A stretch of 64,000 nucleotides of DNA from Rhabdophis nuchalis (Eukaryota > Chordata > Lepidosauria > Squamata > Natricidae), in NCBI GenBank assembly GCA_039707465.1, contig CM077643.1, positions 45,078,605 to 45,142,604 of the forward strand, read 5' to 3'. This document shows positions 12,165 to 22,997 of this stretch, piece after piece (position 1 is the stretch's first letter; each line of letters begins with the position of its first letter). The position numbers and the translations under genes are program-made. The notes under the pieces were generated by a model, which was not told the origin of the DNA, made no database searches, and saw only the letters and a list, made by a program, of their open reading frames with translations.

Positions 12165-12724
12165 CCGGGATCACCAAACGTTCGGACCTCAGGGACCACT
12201 AAATTCATAATTTTAAATCCCATGGATCACTAATATGAATTAGTGATGGGATGGGGTCTTTCAGGCACTTAGCTTGGCCGCCTGTTAGCAGAAAGAAGTG
12301 CCCTGGGTCAATCCTAGGTTTGCTATCCATTGCAGCTAGGAATCTCAAATATGGCAAAGAATGAATGTTTGTTTTGTAGCCAGCCTGGATGATAGATTGG
12401 CCCCATGCAAACTCTGTCTTTCAAGGAGGGCGGCCAAAGTTTTGCGTACTGCTCACTGATGCACCTGGACTCCCAGAAAGGGAGAGAGGGAAGGACTGGT
12501 GCTACTAAACAGGCAGCCAAGCTAAGTGCCTGAAGGACCCCATCCCGTCAGTGAGCAGGAGTAATTGCTTTGTGGGGTTGTATCCGGCCCAGGGCCACTA
12601 GTCTGAGGATCCCTGATTTAGTGCAATATTTAAAAAATGCAAAAATGCAAAAAAAATTCTGTGGACCACTAAAATTTTCTTGCGGACCACTAGTGGTCCA
12701 CAGACTGCTAGTTGGTGACCCCTG
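12165..12724. mobile_element. hAT-like element (same family as 24.4 kb) with a nested inverted-repeat insert
   Basis: The left end CCGGGATCACCAAAC aligns with CAGGGGTCACCAACC at 24395. The right end is GTTGGTGACCCCTG. Flanks GCCTGGCA (12157-12164) and GCCTAGCA (12725-12732) match at 7 of 8. The outer parts match the 24.4-kb copy, but the interior differs and contains an inverted-repeat pair (12247-12289 with 12505-12547). Confidence 0.78.
12247..12547. mobile_element. Small nested element with ~42-bp terminal inverted repeats
   Basis: GGGATGGGGTCTTTCAGGCA at 12247 is repeated in reverse at 12528-12547, and the match continues to about 42 bp with few mismatches. This has the shape of an independent non-autonomous transposon inside the larger hAT-like element. 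No clear target duplication was seen and the family is unknown. Confidence 0.55.
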
Positions 12725-12732
12725 GCCTAGCA

Positions 12733-13389
12733 GACTGACCCTAAGCACTGCAGAGCTGCAACAGGCTTTTCCCTCTGAGATAGGAAGCTATTACAACTAG
12801 AAGTAAATGTTCAGCTTTATCAAACATCCCTCCAGGACTCTATTACAGGACCGGTCTCGGAGTCTGTACTAATCCCTCAGGGCAACATCACCCATCTTTC
12901 TTATCTCCAGACTACCTTGGAGATAACTACTCCAGAGTTACCCAAAACAAAACTGCTAAAATATGAAAGCATGGTTGGGAGAGAAACATATTCAAGGGAA
13001 AAAAGAACAAGGTGCCATTCTAGATCAGGCACACACAAAGCTGCTTGTTTTGATTCTGTCTACACAGTCACACAGACACACTCAAGTCCCATCGCCCTGG
13101 AAGGAAAACCCTGACTTCAAGGCACTGTTGGGGAGCTCACCCTTTCTTTTCAAAGAAACTGAACGAAGCAGTTGAATTCCAGCATTAAAGGGGAGGCCAT
13201 CTCGGGTCCCATCAAGCCAAAGGAGGGTTTTGTCTTTATGTTTCGGCCAGCTCTGGCCGTTTATGGAAAAGTTCAACTAAGTTCAGCTTAGCTCACCTTG
13301 CCTGCAACTTTTGTGAGGCAGCTCCTAAGGGTTTAAAGTAAGCATCTCTTTGCCCCCAACGGTCTGAGAACCTCTATTTCTGTTCCCCA
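12733..13389. other. Unassigned non-coding DNA
   Basis: Moderate GC, leading into the CpG island. No recognised exon or repeat. Confidence 0.4.
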
Positions 13390-14650
13390 CAATTTTCCCG
13401 GTGAGTGGTGGGGTAAAATTGTTCAAGCAGACTCATATAATAATACTCGAGTCCCGGCACACAGATTTGAACCATTCCAAGCTTCCAAATCAAGGAAACC
13501 TTCCTTCTTGCAGCTGGAGCAAAGCGTCCTGCCCACAGCTGCTGGACCGACACCCCCCACCCCCCACCCGCCCCACACTTCCCCCCTTCCCACAATCAGA
13601 TTCAGACAATCCTGTGTCTCAAGACCCCGAGCGCTTCCTGCAATTCCCCCCCCCCTCCACTCCCCAATTTCTCCGTCCAAATGGTCCTGCTGACTGGAGA
13701 TGCTAGAAGTTACCGTCCGCGCATCCGAAAGGCGCCGAGCTGGAGCAGCCCCGCCAAGAGGAATCGGCTGGCCTCCCCGTTTTTTTCCTTCTTTCTGGGA
13801 AAAGCCCACTCCCACGAGAAACGCTGCGTCGTTTCGGCAGCCTCCCCCCCCCCCACCTTTCCGGCCGTTATCGAAAGTTTCTAGGAGAGTGACCTTAAAC
13901 TGGCCGACACCGCGCGTCGTCGTCCCCCCACAAGCCTTGCCCTTAGTTGGAGCCCCTTCCCAGAAAGGCAGGCTTCCCGACGCCGCTGCCCCCGGACACG
14001 CAACCCAGAAGGCGCCCCCTGCGCGCGCTTCGCTTCCAAAGAAAGCCGAGTTTGGCCAGGGAAAGCGCGGCGGGGGCACCCCATCCCGTTCGCCTTGCTC
14101 TTCCTCCCTCCCTTCCCCTCGCTCTCCCCGGCCCGGGCTCTGCATTCCTGTTCAAAAAGAAAAAGAAAAAAAAGCAGCGGATGAAAGGCGCAGGGAGTCC
14201 CCCAAGCAGCTCACCGGGCGAGCCGAGTTCTTACCTCCGCCGGAAAGGAGAACGGCTTCCTACGGCGGGACCGCCGCGCCTCCGCCCCGTACTCTCTGTG
14301 GAGGGAGCCCCGGTCCTGTTTCGCTGCAGAGGCTTTTTTTTTTTCTTTCCCCTTCTCCCTTCCTCGCTGGTGCTCCTCTCGCAGTTACAACCGCTCCTCC
14401 CTTCGCCCTGCTCTGGAGCCGACTGGAGCCTCAATCACAACACATGGAAAGAGCCAAGCTGGGGACCGTACCAAGAGCCGCCGGTGGGGGTGGCCGGTGC
14501 GTGGCGCTCCGTTGGCTGCTCCCTTGCTGCAGCGAAGCGGGCCGAGCGCTGCCCCTGGCCGTAGTAGGACCGCGCCTGAGATCCAGAACTTCCCCAAGCT
14601 AGCCCTTGGCTAGGGGGAGAAGGGCGATCCCGGTGGGTCTTTTCCTGTGG
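13390..14650. promoter_or_regulatory. CpG island, candidate promoter
   Basis: The only long stretch in the window that is both GC-rich and dense in CpG, densest at about 13700-14600, with C-rich runs at 13545-13570 and 13640-13660 and GC-box-like CCGCCCC at 13568 and 14282. No TATA box stands out. The rest of the window is AT-rich and CpG-depleted except for GC-rich transposons, and no transposon ends border this block. It fits a broad CpG promoter. The long open frames here on both strands are expected from stop-poor GC-rich DNA. Confidence 0.72.
14235..14600 (-). other. Candidate untranslated first exon with splice donor (minus strand)
   Basis: On the minus strand the sequence ends GGCGGAG and is followed at 14234 by GTAAGAACT, a near-perfect donor (GAG|GTAAGA). 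The donor lies inside the CpG island. Upstream (higher coordinates) is GC-rich sequence without a long credible coding frame; only a very short ATG frame occurs near 14450. I infer a non-coding or mostly non-coding exon 1 of a gene transcribed leftwards. The transcription start is a guess (14500-14700). No downstream exon was recognised in 1-14234, so that stretch would be intron, and the gene cannot be named. Confidence 0.45.
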
Positions 14651-14991
14651 CTCCCCCTCCTCTTCCTCCCTTAGTACAAACCCTTTCCCCAAGCATAACA
14701 TTCTCTTCTAGGAGAATGAGCGTCACCCATAGCTATGCAGCAGCTGGGCAGGATTCGCGAGCCTGAGAAGAAAAGGTGCCCGAGTCCGAGATGGTCGCTT
14801 TCGATCTAAAACTTAAGAACCTTCGGGAACCCCACTCTATGATTCGGGGTGGTTATGGAATCATGAGGGAACGACATTCTGCAAGTGCTCAGAGGAACTC
14901 TTGCTACTGGCGCTCCAAGGCCCTTTAGGGATGGTGGTGGCAGTTTGTTTGTCAAGGAATGTGATTTTGAGTGTTACACCTGTGTGTGAAT

Positions 14992-15250
14992 CAGTGGTGG
15001 GTTCCGGATCCCGTTGCAACCGGTATGGTGCAACCGGGCCAGGTGTCCACCACATGCAAATGCGCAGCACGCGTGCCACATATGTGCCAGCTGTTTGGCG
15101 GAGCGTTGTGCAGGAGCCGTATGCTCCATGCATGTGCACAGAAGCCCTGATTGACTCAAATACACATAAGGAGGGCGGGTGGGCCCTCCGGAGCACCATA
15201 CCGGAACGGTACCTGGTGCTCCCAGCAGCACACGGGTACGCCCACCACTG
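14992..15250. mobile_element. hAT-like non-autonomous element, ACCGGT family
   Basis: Ends are CAGTGGTGGGTTCCGG and GTACGCCCACCACTG, bordered by a perfect 8-bp duplication GTGTGAAT (14984-14991 and 15251-15258). The interior is GC-rich with CCGGTATGG and CCATACCGG motifs. This copy gives the clearest definition of the family ends. Confidence 0.88.
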
Positions 15251-15299
15251 GTGTGAATATAATAGTTATGTATATATAGTAATAGTTGCTACAATCAAT

Positions 15300-15845
15300 T
15301 CCTCCCTAGGATGCTTGCTCCTGGGGAGGAAAGCTGTGGCAAATCTAGACAGCATACTAAAAAGCAGAGACATCACACTGCCAACAAAAGTGCGTATAGT
15401 CAAGGCTATACGCACTTTGCGTATAGTTGCAATGTATGGCTGTCAAAGTTGGACCCAAGAAAGGCTGAGCGCCAAAGAATTGACTCCCTTGAACTATGGT
15501 GCTGGAGAAGACTCCCGCGAGTCTTGGACTGCAAGGTGATCAAACAGGTCAATCCTAGAAGAGATCAAACCTGACTGCTCTTTAGAAGGTGCTGAAGATG
15601 AAACTCAAATACTTTGGCCACCTAATGAGAAGGAAGGACTCACTAGAGAATAGCCTAATGCTGGGAAAGATTGAGGGCAAAAGAAGAAGGGGACGACAGA
15701 GAATGAGGTGGCTGGGTGAAATCGCTGAAGCAGTAGGCATGAGCTTAAATGGGCTCCAGGGGATGGTAGAGGACAGGAAGGCCTGGAGGAACTTTGTCCA
15801 TGGGGTTGTGATGGGTCAGACATGACTTCGCAGCTAACAACAACA
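15300..15845 (+). mobile_element. BovB (RTE) LINE, 3' end
   Basis: Three frames together give the BovB C-terminus: LGRKAVANLDSILKSRD, then AERQRIDSLELWCWRRLPRV, then KLKYFGHLMRRKDSLENSLM ending at 15825, followed by a short AACAACAAC-type tail. Frameshifts at about 15420 and 15575 make it dead. BovB is known to have moved horizontally between squamates, ruminants and others. Its 3' tail is shared with the Sauria SINEs. A local fold-back change lies at 15387-15426. Confidence 0.9.
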
Positions 15846-16194
15846 TGATCAATACGTTTGGGGTTTTTAAAGGGCATGTTTGTAAATAGGTGCAGTGAGA
15901 TGAGGAAGAAGGCCAATTAAATGAGTGATATGTAGAGTGTACCACTGGGTGAAAAGTTACTTTGAATTGTTTCACACGCCAGATGCCATGCGATTTGCTT
16001 TTTACATAGTTGAGCCTTACCTCATTTTGCAACCTCACCAATGTTGGTTTGCATAAGAAATCATCATTGGGCGAAGAATCTTCTGCAGAGCCAGTTATAC
16101 AGCCAAAAAAAGAGAGAAGCAGCAGAGGAGAATTTGGAGAAGTTGTTTATTTAGTAAATGAAGTAGAAAAAACCTAAAGGACCAAAGTTGTATA
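15846..16194. other. Unassigned non-coding DNA
   Basis: Nothing recognised. Confidence 0.4.
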
Positions 16195-16345
16195 ATTTAT
16201 TCTATGCTTTACACATGCACATATGATGAATGTATTTTTACAATGACTATGATAATGATATATCATTATTGTTGTATGTGCACTGCAGGTAAATTCCTTG
16301 TGTGTCTAACCCCATTTGGCCAATAAAGAATTCTAATCTATACAG
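16195..16345 (+). mobile_element. Unclassified non-LTR 3' tail
   Basis: Ends with CCTTGTGTGTCTAACCCC, then TTGGCCAATAAAGAATTCTA. The reverse of this block recurs at 17.75 kb (AATATTCTTTATTGGCCACA), so it is a dispersed repeat with an AATAAA signal near its 3' end. The clade is not assigned. Confidence 0.55.
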
Positions 16346-16448
16346 TATTTGTATTTTCTTTATATCCTGACTTTATTATTTTTACAAATAACTCAAGATA
16401 GTCAATGTATCCTGAGGTTTCCTGCCTGAGCAGGGAATTGGACTAGGA

Positions 16449-16583
16449 CAGGGGTCTGCAAAGTCGGCTCTTTTAAGACTGGTGGACTTCAACTCTCAGA
16501 GTTCCCCAGCCAGCATAGCTGGCTGGGGAATTCTGGGAGTTGAAGTCCACCAGTCTTAAAAGAGCCGACTTTGCAGACCCCTG
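16449..16583. mobile_element. Palindromic hAT-like MITE
   Basis: A near-perfect 135-bp palindrome from CAGGGGTCTGCAAAGTCGGC to GCCGACTTTGCAGACCCCTG with the core GGACTTCAACTC. Flanks 16441-16448 and 16584-16591 match at 6 of 8. Its end sequence differs from that of the other palindromic MITEs here, suggesting a subfamily. Confidence 0.82.
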
Positions 16584-16771
16584 GTCTAGGCAAAGATATT
16601 TTTGAGGAAGCCAAGAGAATGTCAAGGAAAGTTGTTCCTTTACTTTAAAGCACTGTCGTGCTGGAAGGGATAGGAATTTTTTACAAAAATCTGCAGTTAT
16701 GCAAGAAAAGAATACCTTTACACTTCTGTGCATTGCAACCAACAGAAACGGCCTCCCACAGCCCTCTGGAA

Positions 16772-16885
16772 GGCCGAAAATCAATTGGCTGGTGTGTGCA
16801 TGTGTGCTGGAGCTGACATCTCGTGTGCCAGCAGATATGGCTCTGCGTGCCACCTGTGGCACCCGTGCCATAGGTTCGCCATCAT
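16772..16885. mobile_element. hAT-like fragment (right end, family of 29.3 kb)
   Basis: The end GTGCCATAGGTTCGCCATCA matches the right end of the element at 29331-29813. The left half is missing. Confidence 0.65.
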
Positions 16886-17750
16886 GAGTCTAGGGCTAGA
16901 CCAAACTATAATATTTTCAGACCAAAGCTCAGCCTTAGAAGGCGGGTCTCACGCCTAGTAGGAATCTGAATTCATTTGGCTGGAACTGGTCTAATCATAT
17001 ATGAATTCTGGAATAGCCTTTGTAGGGAAACCACCTTGAGTGACATAGTCATATAAAGCCTTTTTATGTTTGGCTTCCTTACTTGTTACATTTTATTTTT
17101 AATGTCTTATCAGAGCAGTAATTGCCTTACTGTTTTGGCTGTTATTACATTCTGTTTCACTGCATTTCTTGTGCTATTGTTTTGTGAGAATGCCTTTTTA
17201 ATAGCCAGAGGAAACCTTGAAGCATTTTAATCAAAATAGTTTTATATTTAATTTTCTCTAAAGTATTAATAAATGGGAATTATCCCCTTATTGCAGAGAA
17301 GATGTTGAGAGGAACGCTCCCACCTTATATAAGTCTACTACTCTGAAGTAAGTCTTATGCAGTTGAGTGATGCTTGCTTTCAGGGAAGAAGATAAAGCGC
17401 TGCTATTTTATGTTATAGTCTATAAATGTAAGTCTGAGAATAAGTCTTGCTCACACAGGGAGGACTTGCATTGGCAAAAGTTGAGCGGTGAGGCTACAAA
17501 ACAAATTACTGCAAAGGGAACGGGATATTCACCAAACTCAGCAGTATGTGTTTCTCTGTACTGACTCAAAATGCTGCATTTGCAAAGCAAGTTAGGTTGT
17601 CAACCATGATTGACCAACTACTGTACTATGGCTAAGCCAAAGACAAACAAACGGTATAATGTTTTAGATTGTTACACTATAACAGTTTAGGTCTGATTTA
17701 ATGTATTTTGTGAATAAATCTATTGCAGTTTCTAAGGCAGAGCTTATGGA
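16886..17750. other. Unassigned non-coding DNA
   Basis: AT-rich; no recognised repeat end or exon. Confidence 0.4.
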
Positions 17751-17751
17751 A

Positions 17752-17850
17752 TAGGAATATTCTTTATTGGCCACATAGTGATTGGACACACAAGGAATTT
17801 GTCTACGATACATAAGCTCTCAGTGTACATGCAAACAGCAAGGTAATAAG
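17752..17850 (-). mobile_element. Unclassified non-LTR 3' tail (reverse copy of 16.2 kb family)
   Basis: TTCTTTATTGGCCACATAGT, then GGACACACAAGGAATTTG is the reverse of the 16.2-kb tail, diverged. Confidence 0.55.
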
Positions 17851-17870
17851 GCATAGGTCATAAAGTAGCA

Positions 17871-18001
17871 CAGTGGTCTTACTCTGGGCAACTTTGAGAT
17901 CGGTGGACTTCAACTCCCAGAATTCTCCAGTCAGTAGGCTGTGGGGAATTCTAGGAATTGAAGTCCAGACATCTTGAATATTTTGAGGCTGAAGAACACT
18001 G
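17871..18001. mobile_element. Degraded palindromic hAT-like MITE
   Basis: CAGTGGTCTTACTC to GAAGAACACTG with the shared core GGACTTCAACTCCCAGAATT. The flanking 8-mers share only TAGCA, so it is an old copy. Confidence 0.7.
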
Positions 18002-18294
18002 GTTTAGCAAGTGTGGTCACAGCTGCAGTGAACTGTAGAGGCAAAATAAGCCAGTAATTCTGCTGTATATGGAGAAAGGCAAAAAGTGATATATTTGTAG
18101 GAAGCTAAGTTTATATGAAACATAGACAGAACTGTAAGGAGGGAAACATTAGGCTGTAACCCAGCAAGATTCATTAAGTATATGTAACTTTTAGGCATTC
18201 TCTTTGGGATTATTCTTTTCTTCTTTCCCCCTAGACAATCTGCTGTCCCCACCCCCCACCCCATTATAACAATTTACAGTGTGTAAGAAGGGTT

Positions 18295-18296
<2 letters not shown>

Positions 18297-18335
<39 letters not shown>

Positions 18336-18340
18336 TGACT
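18297..18340. repeat. (GACA)n microsatellite
   Basis: About nine GACA units preceded by GATA. Together with the block at 18.9-19.2 kb this is a Bkm-type GATA/GACA motif set. Confidence 0.9.
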
Positions 18341-18529
18341 ACTGCAAAGGCCATGCTACATGCCCAGGTCTGTCCACAGGACTCCCAGGCCATTTAGGTA
18401 AATCCTGGCTATTTACCTGACTGCATGGGAACTACAGTATAATAATTGGAGCTTAAAATCTATAATTGGTGCATCTGGAGCTAGCATCCGTACACACCAG
18501 TAGTGTTAACAATAGAGGCAACAAGAAAA

Positions 18530-18685
18530 GAGTGGCATAGAGGTGGAGCTCTCACCTCCCAATCAGGAGGTTGTGAGTTCAATACTAGGTAGAGGCAGAT
18601 GTAGGGTCTCCTACTTGGACAGGGGGTTGGACTAGATGACCTGCAAGGTCCCTTCCAACTCTGTTAATCTGTTAAATCTGTTAAA
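18530..18685 (+). mobile_element. tRNA-headed SINE with CR1-like 3' tail
   Basis: The head has GTGGCATAGAGGTGGAGC and a B-box-like GTGAGTTCAATACTAGG. The tail GACCTGCAAGGTCCC, then TTCCAACTCTGTTAATCTG equals the CR1 3' end seen at the CR1 copies. This is a composite built for CR1 machinery, ending in short TCTGTTAA repeats. Confidence 0.75.
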
Positions 18686-18898
18686 GTGATGAGCATGCAC
18701 TGATTTAAAAGGAACGACCACTTAATTCAATGCCAGTAACTACGAGATCCTGTAAAATTTGCATTTTGAATACGTTCACTAATGATAAAATCTGGCTCAT
18801 AAGAGGATGAAGGTAAATAACAATGCAAAGTGCTTCCTCTTACAGCTAAATCTCCAGCCATCATCGTCTGAATGAAAAAGAGTCACATCATTTTATGG

Positions 18899-19180
<282 letters not shown>

Positions 19181-19797
19181 AGACAGATGGACAGACCGTT
19201 ATAATATGCAGGAGCTTGGTAAAGAAAATGCAGACTGTGGTAAATAGTATTGATGAGTTTCAAAATTCAGGAAACCATTTGCTTGAAATGACTCTTCCCA
19301 GGCTTTGTGCTATGCTACATCTGCTCAAATAGAATGAAAGGTCTTCTACAGAGGCAATTAGCTGCCCTCTGTAATTTTGGCCTATGTTATTTAGATTTTT
19401 TGCATAATTGCATTCCTGCAACAGCAAACTGAAATACAAAATCCTATGCACAGGGAGTGAGGAAAATAGTTTCTGCAATATGTTTTGGGGGTTGGTGGGG
19501 AGAGTAGACATTGGATGGTGAATTCCCATCACCACCACAACCAATTGTGGTGTAATAAATGTTTGCACTAGCACAATCCTATGGAAAAGTTAAGTTATCT
19601 AGCCTTTCCTTTCCCAAGGTACCATGTAGCTTATTGCTTTTAAATATCTTGCTGTTTCTCTGTCACCTTGCAGATGCTACTTCTTCACAAGGCATCATTT
19701 GAAAAGGCTGGGGCAGTCCCCAGCATACCTCTACTTGCAGTGATTTCTTTGGAGCAGTGTCTTGTTCTGTATATCTTGCCTTTTATTAGAAGCTAGA
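19181..19797. other. Unassigned non-coding DNA
   Basis: Nothing recognised apart from the end of the microsatellite. Confidence 0.4.
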
Positions 19798-19798
19798 G

Positions 19799-20193
19799 TT
19801 AGAATAGAATAACAGAGTTGGAAGGGACCTTGACAGTCTTCTAGTCCAACTACCTGCCCAGGCAGGAAACCCTACATCACTCCAGACAAATGGTTATCCA
19901 ACACCTTCTTAAAAACGTCCAGTGTTCACAAGTTCTGGAGACAAGTTGTTCCACTGATTAATTGTTCTAACTGTCAGGAAATTTCTCCTCAGTTCTAAGT
20001 TGCTTCTCTCCTTGATTAGTTTCCACCCATTGCTTCTTGTTCTGCCCTCAGGTGCTTTGGAGAATAGTTTGACTCCCTCTTCTTTGTGGCAACCCCTGAG
20101 ATATTGGAACACTGCTATCATGTCTCCTCTAGTCCTTCTTTTTACTAAACCAGACATACCCAGTTCCTGCAACCGTTCTTCATATGTTTTAGT
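19799..20193 (-). mobile_element. CR1 LINE 3' end
   Basis: The minus frame encodes [20 protein letters not shown] and [19 protein letters not shown], the last part of CR1 ORF2, followed by the 3' block (GAGTTGGAAGGGACC on the plus strand). It is 5'-truncated at about 20193. Confidence 0.88.
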
Positions 20194-20431
20194 TAGTGTA
20201 CCTCCAGATACTGCTATGGTAAGGTCTCAGCACTGGTCACTCTCTGACTGAGGTTAAGAATTATAGTTCAGCAACCCCAAAATACTTCCAAATACTTCAT
20301 TAAAAAAAGATACTTCATTTTCACCCTTATGGGTGGTCTGTGACTTCTTCAATCTCGGGTTCCTTCCCAGATCTTAGCTCTTGCAAGATCTTAGTTATTC
20401 CTAGCACTGCACTCTTCTGGACAGAGAGAAT

Positions 20432-20769
20432 CAGAAACAGAATAGCACTGGAAGAGACCTTGGAGATCTTCTAATCCAGTTCCCTGCTCAAGCAGGAACA
20501 TCATTTGAGATAAGTGACTGTTCAGTCTCTTCTTAAAAACCTCCAGTGGTGAAGCATCCACAAGCTGTTCAATTGGTTAATTGTCCTCACTGTTAGGAAG
20601 TTTCTCCTCAATTCCAGGTTGCTCCTCTCCTTGATTAGTTTCCATCCATTGTTTCTTGTCTTCTGGTGCTTTGGAAAATAAGTTGATCCCCTCTTCTTTG
20701 TGGTAGCCTCTCACATACTGGAATACTGCTATCATGACCCCTCCAGTCCTTCTTTTTTTGCTAGACTAA
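20432..20769 (-). mobile_element. CR1 LINE 3' end, older copy
   Basis: Same region as the neighbouring CR1 piece but more diverged (GCACTGGAAGAGACCTTGG). The recognisable match stops at the hAT-like MITE starting at 20778. Confidence 0.8.
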
Positions 20770-20777
20770 CTCTAGAG

Positions 20778-20892
20778 CAGGGGTCTCCAACCTTTGCAAC
20801 TTTAAGTCTGAAGGACTTAAAGCAAAGCTGGCTGGAGAATTCTGGGAGCTGAAGTCCTTCAGACTTAAAGTTGGAAAGGTTGGAGACCCCTG
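20778..20892. mobile_element. Palindromic hAT-like MITE
   Basis: CAGGGGTCTCCAACCTTTGC to GGTTGGAGACCCCTG, bordered by a perfect 8-bp duplication CTCTAGAG (20770-20777 and 20893-20900). The left arm lacks part of the usual core, making this 115-bp copy asymmetric. Confidence 0.9.
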
Positions 20893-21110
20893 CTCTAGAG
20901 AGCTCAGATGTCATTTCTGAGATCTATTTGAGCCACTTTCTCAAATCAGGAGTCAAAGCCCCGACTGCTTCTACCAGAGTGGGATCACTTTGGCCTTTAC
21001 TTTCCACTTCCTCTCCAGTTCCTCCTTCAAGCCCTGGTTATTCTACTGTTCCTCACATTTCTTCTTCCTGATTTGCTGTCAGTTGGCACCACTACATCCA
21101 TCATCATCGC

Positions 21111-21322
21111 CAGAGGTGATATCCAGCTGGTTCCGACTGGTTCGCCTGAACCAGTACCTGAAATCACCCACCTATGCCATCCATCTCTATGCCACCTTGG
21201 CTCTATGCCATTTAGGCATGTTTTTGAGGCCAGGTGCATGCATGGAAGGCTGGGCATATGCGCAGAAGGGGCACGCATGCACGGGGCGAACCAGCGATAA
21301 CAAAATGTGAAACCCACCACTG
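21111..21322. mobile_element. hAT-like non-autonomous element, ACCGGT family
   Basis: CAGAGGTGATATCCAGCTGG to GTGAAACCCACCACTG with GAACCAGT motifs. Flanks 21103-21110 and 21323-21330 match at 6 of 8. Confidence 0.72.
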
Positions 21323-21330
21323 ATTATCAC

Positions 21331-21881
21331 TATCTTCTGGTCTTGGTCTACTATCAAGATGTCTGGTTTATTGGTCAGTATCTGCCTGTCTGTGTGTATC
21401 TGGAAGTACCACAGGATATTAGCCCTCTTATTCTCCACAGCTTTCTGTGGGATCCCCCATCTAGACTTAGAAAGTTCTGTCCCATGTTCTGTAAAATGTT
21501 TCTGTACACAATGCCAGCTACTTGGTTGTGTTGTTCAGTGCCTGCATCTTATACCCGATCACTCTGTGTTGGTCTGTCTCTGAGGCCTCATAATCTACAC
21601 CTCAAAGAAATTGCAGGCAAGGGTGATTAGAAAGAAATTGTGGCTTTGATCATGATACCGTATTTGTTTTTTTCTTTTTTCTTTCCCCCCAACATATTTT
21701 CCTGCCTATAAAGCTGATATAATGGGCTGGGTTCATACGTTGTAGTAAGTCGAAAGTTCAGTGTATTCTGGACACCCAAGCAATGCAGTTTGTAAAGCAT
21801 GGGGCTTGACTATACTTATATGAATCAGCTAAATATGACTCATTCAGCAAATACTCTAAAACAAACTATAGTTCAGAATGA
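21331..21881. other. Unassigned non-coding DNA
   Basis: An open frame at 21307-21630 overlaps the element end and has no domain. Nothing else recognised. Confidence 0.4.
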
Positions 21882-21889
21882 TGTGTAAA

Positions 21890-22215
21890 TAGAGGTGGCA
21901 TTCAGCAGGTTCTGATCAGTTCTGGAGAACCAGTAGTGGAAATTTTGAGTCATTTGGAGAACTGGTAATTACCACCTCTGACTGGCCCCACCCCCATCTA
22001 TTTTCTGCCTCCCGAGTCCCAGCTGATCAGGAGGGAATGGGGATTTTGCAGTAACCTTCCCCTGGAGTGGGAAAGGAATAGAGATTACAGTATCCTTCCC
22101 CTGCCACGCCCACCAAGCCATGCCCACCAAACCATGCCACGCCCACCAAGCCATGCCACACCCACCAAGCCACGCTCACAGAACCGGTAGTAAAAAAATT
22201 TAAATCCCACCACTG
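21890..22215. mobile_element. hAT-like non-autonomous element, ACCGGT family
   Basis: TAGAGGTGGCATTCAGCAGG to AAATCCCACCACTG, bordered by a perfect 8-bp duplication TGTGTAAA (21882-21889 and 22216-22223). The interior has a run of short CCACGCCCACCAAG repeats at about 22098-22175. Confidence 0.87.
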
Positions 22216-22527
22216 TGTGTAAATTCAGTTGAGACAAGAGAAGAGTAGTGCTTTATACATTGTTAAACCATTGGCATAGTATTTGTATATGGCAAGAGAT
22301 ACTAAATGAAAAACCTGATATGATTTTGCTATGCTGTAACCACTTGACTTTAGTAAAGTGTACTTTTACTACTGGTTGAGTCAAGAGTCTTTCTTTTCTA
22401 ACTGACCAAATTTGGAGGACTGACACTTGTGATAATGATACTGAAATACAATTTCATTTATATCCTATCTTGCCATTCCATTCACATGGGCCTATATGGC
22501 AGCCAAGATCTCCTACCATCCTGTATA

Positions 22528-22914
22528 TAGGTAATCCTTGACTTAGGATCACAATTGATCCCAAAATTTCCACTGTTATGCAAGGCAGTTAGTAAATGAA
22601 TGGCACCCCATTTTATGTCATTTTTTTTTGTCATAATGATTAAATGAATCAACACAGTTATTAAGTGAATCATCCGGTTGTTAAATGAATCTGGCTTCTC
22701 CCATTGACTTTGCTTGTTGGAAGCTGGCTGGGTGATCACATGGTCCTGGGACAAACAATTGTCCTAAATACATGCCAGTTGCCAAGTGCCTGAATTTTGA
22801 TCACAAGACTATGGGGATGTTGCAATGGCCATAAGTATGAAAACCAATCATGTTGGTTTTTCAGTGCTGTTGTAAATGGTCACTAAAGAATGGTTGTAAG
22901 TTGAGGACTACCTG
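22528..22914. mobile_element. Tigger-like DNA transposon, non-autonomous
   Basis: TAGGTAATCCTTGACTTAGG to TAAGTTGAGGACTACCTG, with TA at 22526-22527 and 22915-22916. The interior matches the family (CCATTGACTTTGCTTGTTGG). No transposase frame. Confidence 0.8.
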
Positions 22915-22997
22915 TATCCTGTTCAGTTCCAAAAAAGACTATGAGCTGGTCACGGTAATAATAAAGTAAAAAATAAATAAAACTCGAAACTAATGAC

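Noticed and set aside
13423..14602. Long open frames on both strands (240 aa minus, 300 and 205 aa plus) in the CpG island
   Set aside because: They overlap on opposite strands, are Pro/Arg/Gly/Ser-rich without any domain, and lie where GC content removes stop codons by chance.
14901..15539. 212-aa plus-strand frame
   Set aside because: It fuses a hAT-like element with one frame of a frameshifted BovB end.
16449..16583. microRNA hairpin
   Set aside because: The near-perfect palindrome is a member of a repeated MITE family with a hAT-type end; the same applies at 40.9, 57.5 and 60.4 kb.
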